Part shown: positions 56,942-64,000 of the stretch, in pieces | How positions within the stretch are numbered: the first letter of the stretch is position 1 | Layout of the letters: each line of letters starts with the position of its first letter | Origin: Rhodanobacter sp. C03 | GTDB lineage: Bacteria > Pseudomonadota > Gammaproteobacteria > Xanthomonadales > Rhodanobacteraceae | Direction of reading: 5' to 3' | NCBI RefSeq assembly: GCF_002001175.1 | Contig: NZ_MUNT01000001.1 | Location: 930,001-994,000, forward strand | Length of the DNA stretch: 64,000 nucleotides | The notes under the pieces: model-generated | What the model was told of the DNA's origin: nothing | Database searches by the model: none | Seen by the model: the letters and a program-made list of their open reading frames with translations, nothing else | Position numbers and translations under genes: made by a program

Positions 56942-58021
56942 TCAACCAGCCGTCAGCGATCTCAGCTCGTCGGCCTGATGCTCGCGGGTCAGCGTGTCGA
57001 CCAGTTCGCGCAGATCGCCCTGCATGACTTCGGGCAGGCGATACAGGGTGAGGTTGATGCGGTGGTCGGTGATCCGGCCCTGCGGGTAGTTGTAGGTACG
57101 GATGCGCTGGCTGCGATCGCCGGAGCCCACCTGCAATCGACGTGCCTCGGCCTGCACGGCGTTCTGCTTGCTCTGTGCCTCGTCGAGCAGGCGTGCCTTC
57201 AGCAGGCTCATCGCACGGGCGCGGTTCTTGTGCTGGCTGCGTTCTTCCTGGCATTCCACCACCGTGCCGGTGGGCAGGTGGGTGATGCGGATCGCCGAGT
57301 CGGTCTTGTTGACGTGCTGGCCGCCCGCACCGGAGGCGCGAAAGGTGTCGGTTTTCAGGTCGGCCGGGTTGATCTCGATCTCGTCGATCTCATCGAGTTC
57401 GGGCAGGATCGCCACGGTCGCCGCCGAGGTGTGGATGCGCCCCTGCGATTCGGTTTCCGGCACGCGTTGCACGCGGTGGGTGCCGGATTCGAACTTCAGC
57501 TGCGAGTACGCGCCCTTGCCCTCGACGCGGGCGACGATTTCCTTGTAGCCGCCGTGTTCGCCGGCGTGCTCGCTGAGTACTTCGACGTGCCAGCGCCGGC
57601 TTTCGGCGTAGCGCAGGTACATACGGAACAGATCGCCGGCGAAGATCGCCGCCTCGTCGCCACCGGTGCCGGCGCGCACTTCGAGATACAGGTTGGCCTC
57701 GTCGCGCGGATCCTTCGGCAGCAACAGCAACTGCAGTCCGCCATCGAGATCGAGCAGGCGCTGCTCCAGTCGGCGCACATCGTCGGCAGCCATCTCGCGC
57801 AGTTCGGGATCGTCCAGCATCGCGCGCGTCTCGGTGAGTTCACGCTCGGCCTGAGCGTGCTCGCGCAACGACACGGCGACCGGTTCGAGCTGGGCGTATT
57901 CCTGCGAGAGTGCACGGAAGCGGTTGTTGTCGGCGAGCACGTCCGGCTGCGACAGCAGCAGGCCGATTTCCTCGTGGCGCTCGGCCAGTGCTTCGAGCTT
58001 GCGGCGGATCGATGGGGTCAT
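56942..58021 (-). CDS. prfA: Peptide chain release factor 1
   Basis: RF1 reads UAA and UAG. The 359-residue protein has the P-x-T codon-recognition tripeptide (PET in [15 protein letters not shown]) and the catalytic GGQ loop [16 protein letters not shown]. It lies downstream of hemA, as in most gammaproteobacteria. Confidence 0.97.
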   Translation of the reverse strand: MTPSIRRKLEALAERHEEIGLLLSQPDVLADNNRFRALSQEYAQLEPVAVSLREHAQAERELTETRAMLDDPELREMAADDVRRLEQRLLDLDGGLQLLLLPKDPRDEANLYLEVRAGTGGDEAAIFAGDLFRMYLRYAESRRWHVEVLSEHAGEHGGYKEIVARVEGKGAYSQLKFESGTHRVQRVPETESQGRIHTSAATVAILPELDEIDEIEINPADLKTDTFRASGAGGQHVNKTDSAIRITHLPTGTVVECQEERSQHKNRARAMSLLKARLLDEAQSKQNAVQAEARRLQVGSGDRSQRIRTYNYPQGRITDHRINLTLYRLPEVMQGDLRELVDTLTREHQADELRSLTAG

Positions 58022-58030
58022 GAGATGAGG

Positions 58031-58106
58031 AGTGAGTGGAGAGGAGTGAGAAAAGAGTGAAGGCGGGGTGGTGCTTTCTCTAACTTCTCACTCCTCTTCA
58101 CTCACT
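58031..58106. repeat. Inverted repeat between hemA and prfA
   Basis: Arms of 22 bp with one mismatch, starting AGTGAGTGGAGAGGAGTGAG (58031) and ending CTTCACTCACT (58106), flank a 32-bp spacer. The right arm includes the last codons of hemA. It may attenuate read-through into prfA or be a REP-like insertion. Confidence 0.65.
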
Positions 58107-59359
58107 TCCTGGTCCAGTCCATACAGCCGCTCCGCCGCCTGCAGCAGATCCAGGTCGCCGCTCAGCGCCGCCTCGCGCAGACGCGCGCTGGGATGGTGCA
58201 GCAGCTTGTTGGTCAGCGTGTTGGCGAGGAACGCCAGCGCCTCGTCGGCCGACTTGCCGCGGGCCAGCATGGCGCGGGCCTTGTCCAGCACTTCGTCGCG
58301 GTAGGTCTCGGCGTGCTGGCGCATGTCCAGCGCGGGATTGCGCAGGGTCAGCGCGCGGCGCCAAGCCATGTAATGGCCGACCTGCAGGTCGATGATCGCC
58401 TCGGCCTCATGGGCGGCGGCGACACGCGAGCGGCGATTGTCGTCGATCACCTGGCGCAGGTCGTCGATGCCGTACAGATAGACGTCGGGCAGTTCGCCGA
58501 CGCTGGCCTCGATGTCGCGCGGTACCGCGATGTCGACCATGAACATTGGCTTGCGCCGGCGCGTCGTCATCGCCTGTTCGACCATGGCCCGGGTCACGAT
58601 CGGCTGCCGCGAGGCGGTGGAGGAAATCACGATGTCGACTTCGGCCAGATGCTGCGGCAAGTCGGCCAGCGCGATCGCGTAGCCGCCGTAGCGGCCGGCC
58701 AGTTCCTGCGCGGACTCCAGCGTGCGGTTGGCGACGATCAGCCGGCGCGCCTGCTTCTCGGCGAGGTGCCGCGCGGCCAATTCGATCGTGTCGCCGGCAC
58801 CGATCAGCAGCACGCAGGCCTGCTTGAGATCGGCAAACACCTGTTCGGCCAGTCGTACCGCGGTATAGGCAACCGACACCGTGTGCGCACCGATACGGGT
58901 ATCGGTACGCACGCGCTTGGCTACCGCGAACGTGTGCTGCAGCAGCCGATCCAGCGGTGCCTTCAGGGCCTGTGCCGCGCGCGCCTGCTGGTAGGCATCC
59001 TTCACCTGGCCGAGGATCTGCGGCTCGCCCAGCACCATCGAGTCCAGCCCGGTGGCGACGCGGAACATGTGGCGTACGGCGTCCTGCTCGTCGTGGCGGT
59101 ACAGGAACTCGTCCAGCTTGCCGGGGGTCAGACGATGATGACGGCGGAGCCATGCCAGCGGGATGTCCTCGGCACCGGCGCTCACCCCGACGTAAAGCTC
59201 GGTGCGGTTGCAGGTGGAGAGGATCATCGCCTCCTCCACGCCAGGTTCACGGGTCAGTTCGTGCAGGGCCGCGCCTGCGGCGTCCGCATCGAACGCCACC
59301 TGTTCGCGCAGGCTGACCGGCGCGGTGAGGTGATTGAGCCCGAGGGCGATCAGCGGCAT
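58088..59359 (-). CDS. hemA: Glutamyl-tRNA reductase
   Basis: First enzyme of C5-pathway haem synthesis. The 423-residue product has the catalytic cysteine in [10 protein letters not shown] (about residues 48-57), the NADPH domain with [17 protein letters not shown] and the C-terminal dimerisation helices. The final codons, EVSEEE, lie inside an inverted repeat. Confidence 0.97.
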   Translation of the reverse strand: MPLIALGLNHLTAPVSLREQVAFDADAAGAALHELTREPGVEEAMILSTCNRTELYVGVSAGAEDIPLAWLRRHHRLTPGKLDEFLYRHDEQDAVRHMFRVATGLDSMVLGEPQILGQVKDAYQQARAAQALKAPLDRLLQHTFAVAKRVRTDTRIGAHTVSVAYTAVRLAEQVFADLKQACVLLIGAGDTIELAARHLAEKQARRLIVANRTLESAQELAGRYGGYAIALADLPQHLAEVDIVISSTASRQPIVTRAMVEQAMTTRRRKPMFMVDIAVPRDIEASVGELPDVYLYGIDDLRQVIDDNRRSRVAAAHEAEAIIDLQVGHYMAWRRALTLRNPALDMRQHAETYRDEVLDKARAMLARGKSADEALAFLANTLTNKLLHHPSARLREAALSGDLDLLQAAERLYGLDQEVSEEE

Positions 59360-59469
59360 GGTGTGAGGAGCATCCCGGCGGCAGGTGTCGGCGGCGTAGG
59401 CTAAGCTTGATAAAGCGTCCGGCGTGATCGCCGGTAGCGCCGAAACAGGCGAACAGATTGGAGAGTAGT

Positions 59470-61206
59470 GTGCGGAGCAGGGCGTCCAAGTTCAAGCAAC
59501 TGCGGCATTTTACGGCACTGGCGGCGCTGGCGCTGGGTCTGGTCGCGTGTGCCAATGCACCCTCGCGAAAGACACCGCCGACCGCCTCGGCGCAGCCGCT
59601 GGCGCGCGTGGTGGTGGTCACGCCGGATGCCGATCACGACGTGCTGGCACAACTGCTGGCGGGTGAGCTGGCGCTGGGCCACACCGACCTGACGGCAGCA
59701 TCCGGTTATTACGCCAAGGCGATGGTGCTGAGCAACGATCCGCAGGTGGCCGAACGTGCGGCCAAGCTGGCGATCGCGGTGCATGACGCTGCCGCCGCCC
59801 AGCAAGCACTCGATCGTTGGCAGGCGCTGGGTGCCACGCCGGTGGCGATGGCCGAGGCGCGCGCCGAACTGTCCCTGGATCGCGGCGATGCCGACGAGGC
59901 ACGCCGCCAGCTGGAGCTGCTGATCGGTAGTACCGACAAGGATGCCTGGCGCCAGTTCGGCCGCGTGCTGGTAGGTGCCCGCGATCAGGCCCAGGCGGCC
60001 CGGTTGCTGGAGGCGCTGGCGACACCGCAGCGACTGCCGTCCGATGCGCAGGCGTGGCTGGCGATGAGCGAACTCGGCGACAAGTTCGGTCGGCACGCCT
60101 ACGCCATGCAGATCGCCGACGCGGCGGTGCAGCGCTTCAAGAGCGCCGAAACCTACGCCTGGGCGGCGCAGATGAAGTTCAGGGACGGTGATCACGCCGG
60201 CGCCGCCGCGCTGTTGCAGAAGGCACTCGCCAAGGCGCCGCAGAATGCCCAGCTGCGCGTGGCCTATGCGGGCATGCTCAGCCAGGGTGGTGATTACGCT
60301 GGTGCCACCAGGGTGCTCGAACATGGCCCGCAGAATGCCGAGGTCTATTCATTGCGCGCTGCACTGGCCGCGCGCAACAACGACAACAAGACACTGGCGG
60401 TGCTGTATCAGCAACTGCAGAAAGCACCGCAGGATGTGCGTCAGCAGAGCTTGTATCTGCTTGGTCAGCTGGCCGAGATGCAGCATCGGGATGCGGAGGC
60501 GCTGGCCTGGTACGGTCAGGTCGGCGACGACGATCCGCATGCGTTCGATGCGGATCTGCGCAGCGCGCTGATCCTGCACACGCAGGGCAAGGTGGCCGAC
60601 GCGCATCAGTTGCTGGATCAGCTGCAGATGGATTATCTCGATCAGCCCGAGCCGCTGCGCCAGGCTTATCAGGTCGATGCCGAGCTGTATCTGCGCGAGC
60701 AGAAATACATGCAGGCCGAGCAGGCGTTCAGTCGTGCGTTGCAGGTGTTGCCGGACGATCCCGGGCTGCTCTACAGCCGCGGCCTGACCTATGCCGAGGC
60801 TGGCCAGATCGATCAGGCGGTGCAGGATTTCCAGCGCCTGCTGAAGATCAAGCCGGGCGATGTCGATGCCAGCAACGCGCTTGGCTACACCCTGGCCGAT
60901 GCCGACCGCGACCTGCCCGAGGCGGAAAAGCTGCTGCAAGTTGCACGCACGGCCAAACCGAACGATCCGGCGATCGCTGATTCCTGGGGCTGGCTGCAAT
61001 ACCGACAGGGTCACCTGGATCAGGCGGCGCAGACCTTGCGCGGCGCATGGCTGGCGCACAAGGACGCCGATGTCGGCGTGCATCTGGGCGAGGTGCTGTG
61101 GAAGCAGGGCCGCCGGCAGGATGCGCAACGGGTCTTCGACGAGGTGCGCAAGCTCGATCCGCATAGCAGCAGCCTGCAGGCAACCTTGAAGCGGTTGCAG
61201 CCATGA
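59470..61206 (+). CDS. TPR-repeat lipoprotein
   Basis: The 578-residue product has an N-terminal signal with lipobox L-V-A-C (about residue 24), then many TPR-like repeats across the whole chain (for example [19 protein letters not shown] and [17 protein letters not shown]). I prefer the GTG at 59470, preceded by GGAGAG; a TTG at 59458 is possible. It overlaps the lolB start by 4 bp, and this TPR-lolB-ispE order is typical of Xanthomonadales. Confidence 0.88.
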   Translation: MRSRASKFKQLRHFTALAALALGLVACANAPSRKTPPTASAQPLARVVVVTPDADHDVLAQLLAGELALGHTDLTAASGYYAKAMVLSNDPQVAERAAKLAIAVHDAAAAQQALDRWQALGATPVAMAEARAELSLDRGDADEARRQLELLIGSTDKDAWRQFGRVLVGARDQAQAARLLEALATPQRLPSDAQAWLAMSELGDKFGRHAYAMQIADAAVQRFKSAETYAWAAQMKFRDGDHAGAAALLQKALAKAPQNAQLRVAYAGMLSQGGDYAGATRVLEHGPQNAEVYSLRAALAARNNDNKTLAVLYQQLQKAPQDVRQQSLYLLGQLAEMQHRDAEALAWYGQVGDDDPHAFDADLRSALILHTQGKVADAHQLLDQLQMDYLDQPEPLRQAYQVDAELYLREQKYMQAEQAFSRALQVLPDDPGLLYSRGLTYAEAGQIDQAVQDFQRLLKIKPGDVDASNALGYTLADADRDLPEAEKLLQVARTAKPNDPAIADSWGWLQYRQGHLDQAAQTLRGAWLAHKDADVGVHLGEVLWKQGRRQDAQRVFDEVRKLDPHSSSLQATLKRLQP

Positions 61207-61808
61207 GGCGAAGCTTCCGACTTCTCGCAGTCGCGTTGCCGCTGCTGCTGACCGCGTGCGCGCCGGCGGTGCGCATGAAGGGTGATGCCGGTCTGCTCAA
61301 TGCCCAGGTCCTGCGCGAGCAGGCTTTGGCGCATGCCGATCACTGGACCCTGGAGGGCCGGCTCGGTGTCTCCGACGGCAAGACCGGCGGCAGCGGCAGT
61401 TTCAGCTGGACGCAGAACGGCGAGCAATACGAGTTCGTGCTGCGCGGGCCCGCGATCTCGGGCATGAATTTCCGTCTCAGCGGTGGTCCGGACGGCGCCT
61501 TGCTCGAGGGACTGAACGGCGGTCCGTTGCATGGACCGGATGCCGAAGTGCTGATGCACAAGGCGCTGGGCTGGGAGGTGCCGCTGCGCGACCTGCGCGC
61601 GTGGGTGCTAGGCCTGCGCGCCGACAGTGGTCCGGCCGAGTTGAGCTTCGGTACGGACCGGTTGCCGTCGTTGCTGCAGCAGGATGGCTGGGCAGTCGAT
61701 TATCGCGAGTGGGATGCCACGCGGCAGCCGCCGCTGCCGAAGGTGGTGTTCGCCGGGAAACCGCCGTACAAGGTGCGGCTGTCGATCGAATCGTGGCATT
61801 TCGACTGA
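61203..61808 (+). CDS. lolB: Outer membrane lipoprotein LolB
   Basis: LolB receives lipoproteins from LolA and inserts them in the outer membrane. The 201-residue product has the lipobox L-T-A-C (cysteine at 19) and the LolB fold with HWTLEGRLGVSDGKTGGSG, SFSWTQNGEQYEFVL and WVLGLRAD. It is coupled to the upstream TPR gene; the GNAT-IspE gene starts 9 bp later. Confidence 0.93.
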   Translation: MRRSFRLLAVALPLLLTACAPAVRMKGDAGLLNAQVLREQALAHADHWTLEGRLGVSDGKTGGSGSFSWTQNGEQYEFVLRGPAISGMNFRLSGGPDGALLEGLNGGPLHGPDAEVLMHKALGWEVPLRDLRAWVLGLRADSGPAELSFGTDRLPSLLQQDGWAVDYREWDATRQPPLPKVVFAGKPPYKVRLSIESWHFD

Positions 61809-61817
61809 TCCCGGCGC

Positions 61818-63200
61818 ATGACGTTTTCGATTGAACGTGCGGTACCGATGCAGGTCGACGCCTTGTGCGCGATCGAGCGTGCCGCCGTGCAGCTGTTCCG
61901 CGGCCATCCGGCGTGGGCGTCCTATGCAGCGATGTCGATTCCGCCAGCGTTGCTGCAGCGGGCGATCAGTCGTGGGCTGGTCTGGGTGGCGCTGGATGCG
62001 GCGGCCGTGCCGGTCGGTTTCGTCTGGCTGGATACCGATGCAGGCAGTGGCGGCATCGGCATCGCCGAAATCGACGTGCTGCCGGAATATGGTCGGCGCG
62101 GCATCGGCGCGGCGCTGCTGGAACATGCCTGCGCGTGGGCGCGGGCGGCCGGATACCGGCGCGTCGATCTGGGTACCCTGGCCGATGTGCCGTGGAATGC
62201 GCCGTTCTATGCAAACCACGGGTTTTCGGTGGTCGACAAGCACGATCCGATGTTTGCTTTTGCACGCCAGCGTGATCGGGAGAATGGCTTCCCCGAGGAT
62301 CTGCGGGTGTTCATGAGCCGCCCGCTGTTGCCGCTGTCCCACGGCGAATGGACGGTATGGCCGGCGCCGGCGAAGCTGAACCTGTTCCTGCGCATCACCG
62401 GGCGGCGGCCGGATGGTTACCACGAACTGCAGACCGTGTTCCGCCTGCTCGACTGGGGCGACGAGATCCGCCTTCGCGTGCGCGACGACGGCGAAATCAG
62501 GCGTGTCCGCGAGGTGCCTGGTGTGCCCGAAGCCAGCGACCTGGTGGTGCGGGCGGCACGGCTGCTGCAGGCGCATGCGGGCGTCGCGCTCGGTGTCGAG
62601 ATCGAGGTGGACAAGCGCATCCCGATGGGTGGCGGGCTGGGCGGCGGCAGTTCCGATGCCGCGACCGTACTGGTTGCGCTGAACCTGCTGTGGCAGCTGG
62701 ATCTGGACGAGGACCTGCTGGCCGAACTCGGGCGCCAACTGGGTGCCGACGTGCCGGTATTTGTGCGCGGCCGTTCAGCCTGGGCCGAGGGCATCGGCGA
62801 GCAGCTCACGCCGATGCGCCTGCCGCGGCGCCACTACGTGGTACTCGATCCGCACGAATCGGTGCCTACCGCTGCGCTTTTTCAAGCCGCTGAATTGACA
62901 CGAAATGCCCCGCGGGCGACAATTTCATCCTTTGCTTCCGGCGAAACGACGGAAAACGCCTTCGCGCCAGTGGCGCGCGCGCGCCATCCGCGGGTAGCTG
63001 CGGCGCTGGACTGGCTCGGCCGGTTTGGGATGGCGCGGCTTTCCGGCAGTGGTGGTTGTGTGTTTCTGGAAGCGAAATCATTCGATCGGGTCGTGGCGAT
63101 AGCCGCGCAATGCCCGAGCGCATTCACGGCATGGATGGCCGCGGGTGTCGAGGTTTCATCCTTGCAGGATGCACTGGCGCGTCATCGCGGTATCAACTGA
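61818..63200 (+). CDS. ispE: GNAT acetyltransferase fused in frame to IspE
   Basis: This single open frame of 460 residues contains two enzymes. Residues 1-165 are a GNAT N-acetyltransferase (IAEIDVLPEYGRRGIGAALLEHA, the acetyl-CoA loop R-R-G-I-G-A). Residues about 175-460 are 4-diphosphocytidyl-2-C-methyl-D-erythritol kinase of the MEP isoprenoid pathway: WPAPAKLNLFLRITGRRPDGYHE, IPMGGGLGGGSSDAATV (ATP loop) and ARLSGSGGCVF. Stand-alone IspE is about 285 residues. M166 could be an internal start giving free IspE, but no strong ribosome binding site precedes it and no stop codon separates the parts. tRNA-Gln and prs follow, the usual ispE context. Confidence 0.9.
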   Translation: MTFSIERAVPMQVDALCAIERAAVQLFRGHPAWASYAAMSIPPALLQRAISRGLVWVALDAAAVPVGFVWLDTDAGSGGIGIAEIDVLPEYGRRGIGAALLEHACAWARAAGYRRVDLGTLADVPWNAPFYANHGFSVVDKHDPMFAFARQRDRENGFPEDLRVFMSRPLLPLSHGEWTVWPAPAKLNLFLRITGRRPDGYHELQTVFRLLDWGDEIRLRVRDDGEIRRVREVPGVPEASDLVVRAARLLQAHAGVALGVEIEVDKRIPMGGGLGGGSSDAATVLVALNLLWQLDLDEDLLAELGRQLGADVPVFVRGRSAWAEGIGEQLTPMRLPRRHYVVLDPHESVPTAALFQAAELTRNAPRATISSFASGETTENAFAPVARARHPRVAAALDWLGRFGMARLSGSGGCVFLEAKSFDRVVAIAAQCPSAFTAWMAAGVEVSSLQDALARHRGIN

Positions 63201-63279
63201 GCACACGGACAAGACGACGGCTGTCGGCGGCAGGGCAGCGATCGACGAATACAGATACAGGCACGAGCGAACAAAATAC

Positions 63280-63356
63280 TGGGGCGTCGCCAAGCTGGTT
63301 AAGGCACGGGATTTTGATTCCCGCATACGCAGGTTCGAATCCTGCCGCCCCAGCCA
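63280..63356 (+). tRNA. tRNA-Gln (TTG)
   Basis: It starts TGGGGCGTCGCCAAG, has the anticodon loop TTTTGAT with TTG, a T-arm GGTTCGAATCC, and acceptor strand CGCCCCA with discriminator G and encoded CCA. It sits between ispE and prs, a conserved position in gammaproteobacteria. Confidence 0.97.
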
Positions 63357-63390
63357 CTCATGATGGTCGTTGCTTTCGAGGTTACCCACT

Positions 63391-64000
63391 GTGGACACGT
63401 CCACCCCGATGATGCTGTTTAGCGGTAACGCCCACCGCGCCCTCGCCGATGATGTCGCCCATCGCCTGGGTGTTCCGCTCGGCAAGGCGCTGGTCAGCAC
63501 GTTCAGCGACGGCGAAGTGCAGATCGAGATCGAGGAAAACGTCCGCCGGCAGGAAGTGTTCGTGCTGCAGCCGACCGGTGCACCGAGTGCGGTCAACCTG
63601 TTCGAGCTGCTGGCCCTGGGTGACGCGCTCAAGCGTGCTTCGGTGGCCAGCGTCACCGCGGTGATCCCGTATTTCGGCTATGCCCGGCAGGATCGTCGCC
63701 CGCGTTCGGCGCGCGTGCCGATCACCGCCAAGCTGGCTGCCAGGATGATCGGCGCCGCGGGCATCGACCGGGTGCTGACGGTGGATCTGCATGCCGACCA
63801 GATCCAGGGTTTCTTCGATATCCCGGTCGACAACGTGTACGCCTCGCCGGTGCTGCTGGCCGACATCTGGCGCAATCACAGCATGGACGACCTGATCGTG
63901 GTCAGTCCGGACGTGGGCGGCGTGGTGCGTGCTCGTGCGATCGCCAAGCGGCTGGATGACGCCGATCTGGCGATCATCGACAAGCGTCGGCCGCGTGCGA
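63391..64000 (+). CDS. prs: Ribose-phosphate pyrophosphokinase (partial, 3' end outside window)
   Basis: The open frame runs off the window end. It starts with GTG (63391) after GAGG and encodes [17 protein letters not shown], then [34 protein letters not shown] and the PRPP-binding region [11 protein letters not shown] and [12 protein letters not shown]. About 203 of the usual ~315 residues are visible. It makes PRPP for nucleotide, His and Trp synthesis. Confidence 0.95.
   Translation, partial: MDTSTPMMLFSGNAHRALADDVAHRLGVPLGKALVSTFSDGEVQIEIEENVRRQEVFVLQPTGAPSAVNLFELLALGDALKRASVASVTAVIPYFGYARQDRRPRSARVPITAKLAARMIGAAGIDRVLTVDLHADQIQGFFDIPVDNVYASPVLLADIWRNHSMDDLIVVSPDVGGVVRARAIAKRLDDADLAIIDKRRPRA

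Noticed and set aside
63156..63656. Minus-strand frame across tRNA-Gln
   Set aside because: It is antisense to tRNA-Gln and prs; another tRNA-derived false gene.

Overview
The window is 64 kb of chromosome from a high-GC gammaproteobacterium, most likely of the Xanthomonadales / Rhodanobacteraceae (Rhodanobacter- or Dyella-like). This is inferred from gene content and order (ftsY / rsmD-coaD-ferredoxin, hemA-prfA, TPR-lolB-ispE-tRNA-Gln-prs, a three-subunit pnt transhydrogenase) and from protein flavour; no 16S gene is present, so the placement is not proven.

Layout. 1-9.9 kb: a membrane GtrII-type glucosyltransferase, a small lipoprotein, a complete CusCBA-like RND efflux operon, and a methyltransferase-like gene. 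10.4-29.5 kb: two genomic islands in tandem at the 3' end of tRNA-Phe. The intact tRNA-Phe(GAA) is at 29474-29549 (minus strand). Exact 47-bp copies of its 3' part lie at 10438-10484, 21415-21461 and 29472-29518. No integrase gene remains in either island.

Island A (10.5-21.4 kb) is a phage-defence island: an excisionase-like gene, a divergent XRE regulator with a near-palindromic operator candidate, then a co-directional operon with a 51-codon leader gene, a complete type I Zorya system (zorA, zorB, zorC, zorD) and a fifth gene predicted to encode a PD-(D/E)XK nuclease of the Mrr/type IV class. The fifth gene, the leader gene and two perfect inverted repeats are the parts least explained by published Zorya loci.

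Island B (21.5-29.5 kb) carries an RloC-like AAA ATPase / anticodon-nuclease candidate, divergent from an unknown gene across a long hairpin. It also carries a redox cassette (two SDRs, an MDR-type oxidoreductase, a DoxX-like protein and an HxlR regulator) bracketed by two ~142-bp direct repeats. All four island ends share an AACCTGA subterminal motif.

29.6-64 kb: dense housekeeping genes. Minus strand: ftsY-asmA-mutY-yggX. Plus strand: rsmD, coaD, a lipoprotein gene, ferredoxin, ggt, an MBL hydrolase and a TMEM43-like gene. Then NUDIX, 5'-3' exonuclease, nitroreductase and cdd; pntAA separated from pntAB-pntB by an inverted ECF sigma / DUF3106 operon; sufT, a one-domain asparaginase, an AidB-like dehydrogenase, a thioesterase, wrbA, YihY, TlpA-like, acylphosphatase, PPK2, an OGT/SPINDLY-like TPR protein, prfA, hemA, a TPR lipoprotein, lolB, an in-frame GNAT-IspE fusion, tRNA-Gln and the start of prs (cut by the window end). 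Several REP-like and other palindromes lie between these genes.
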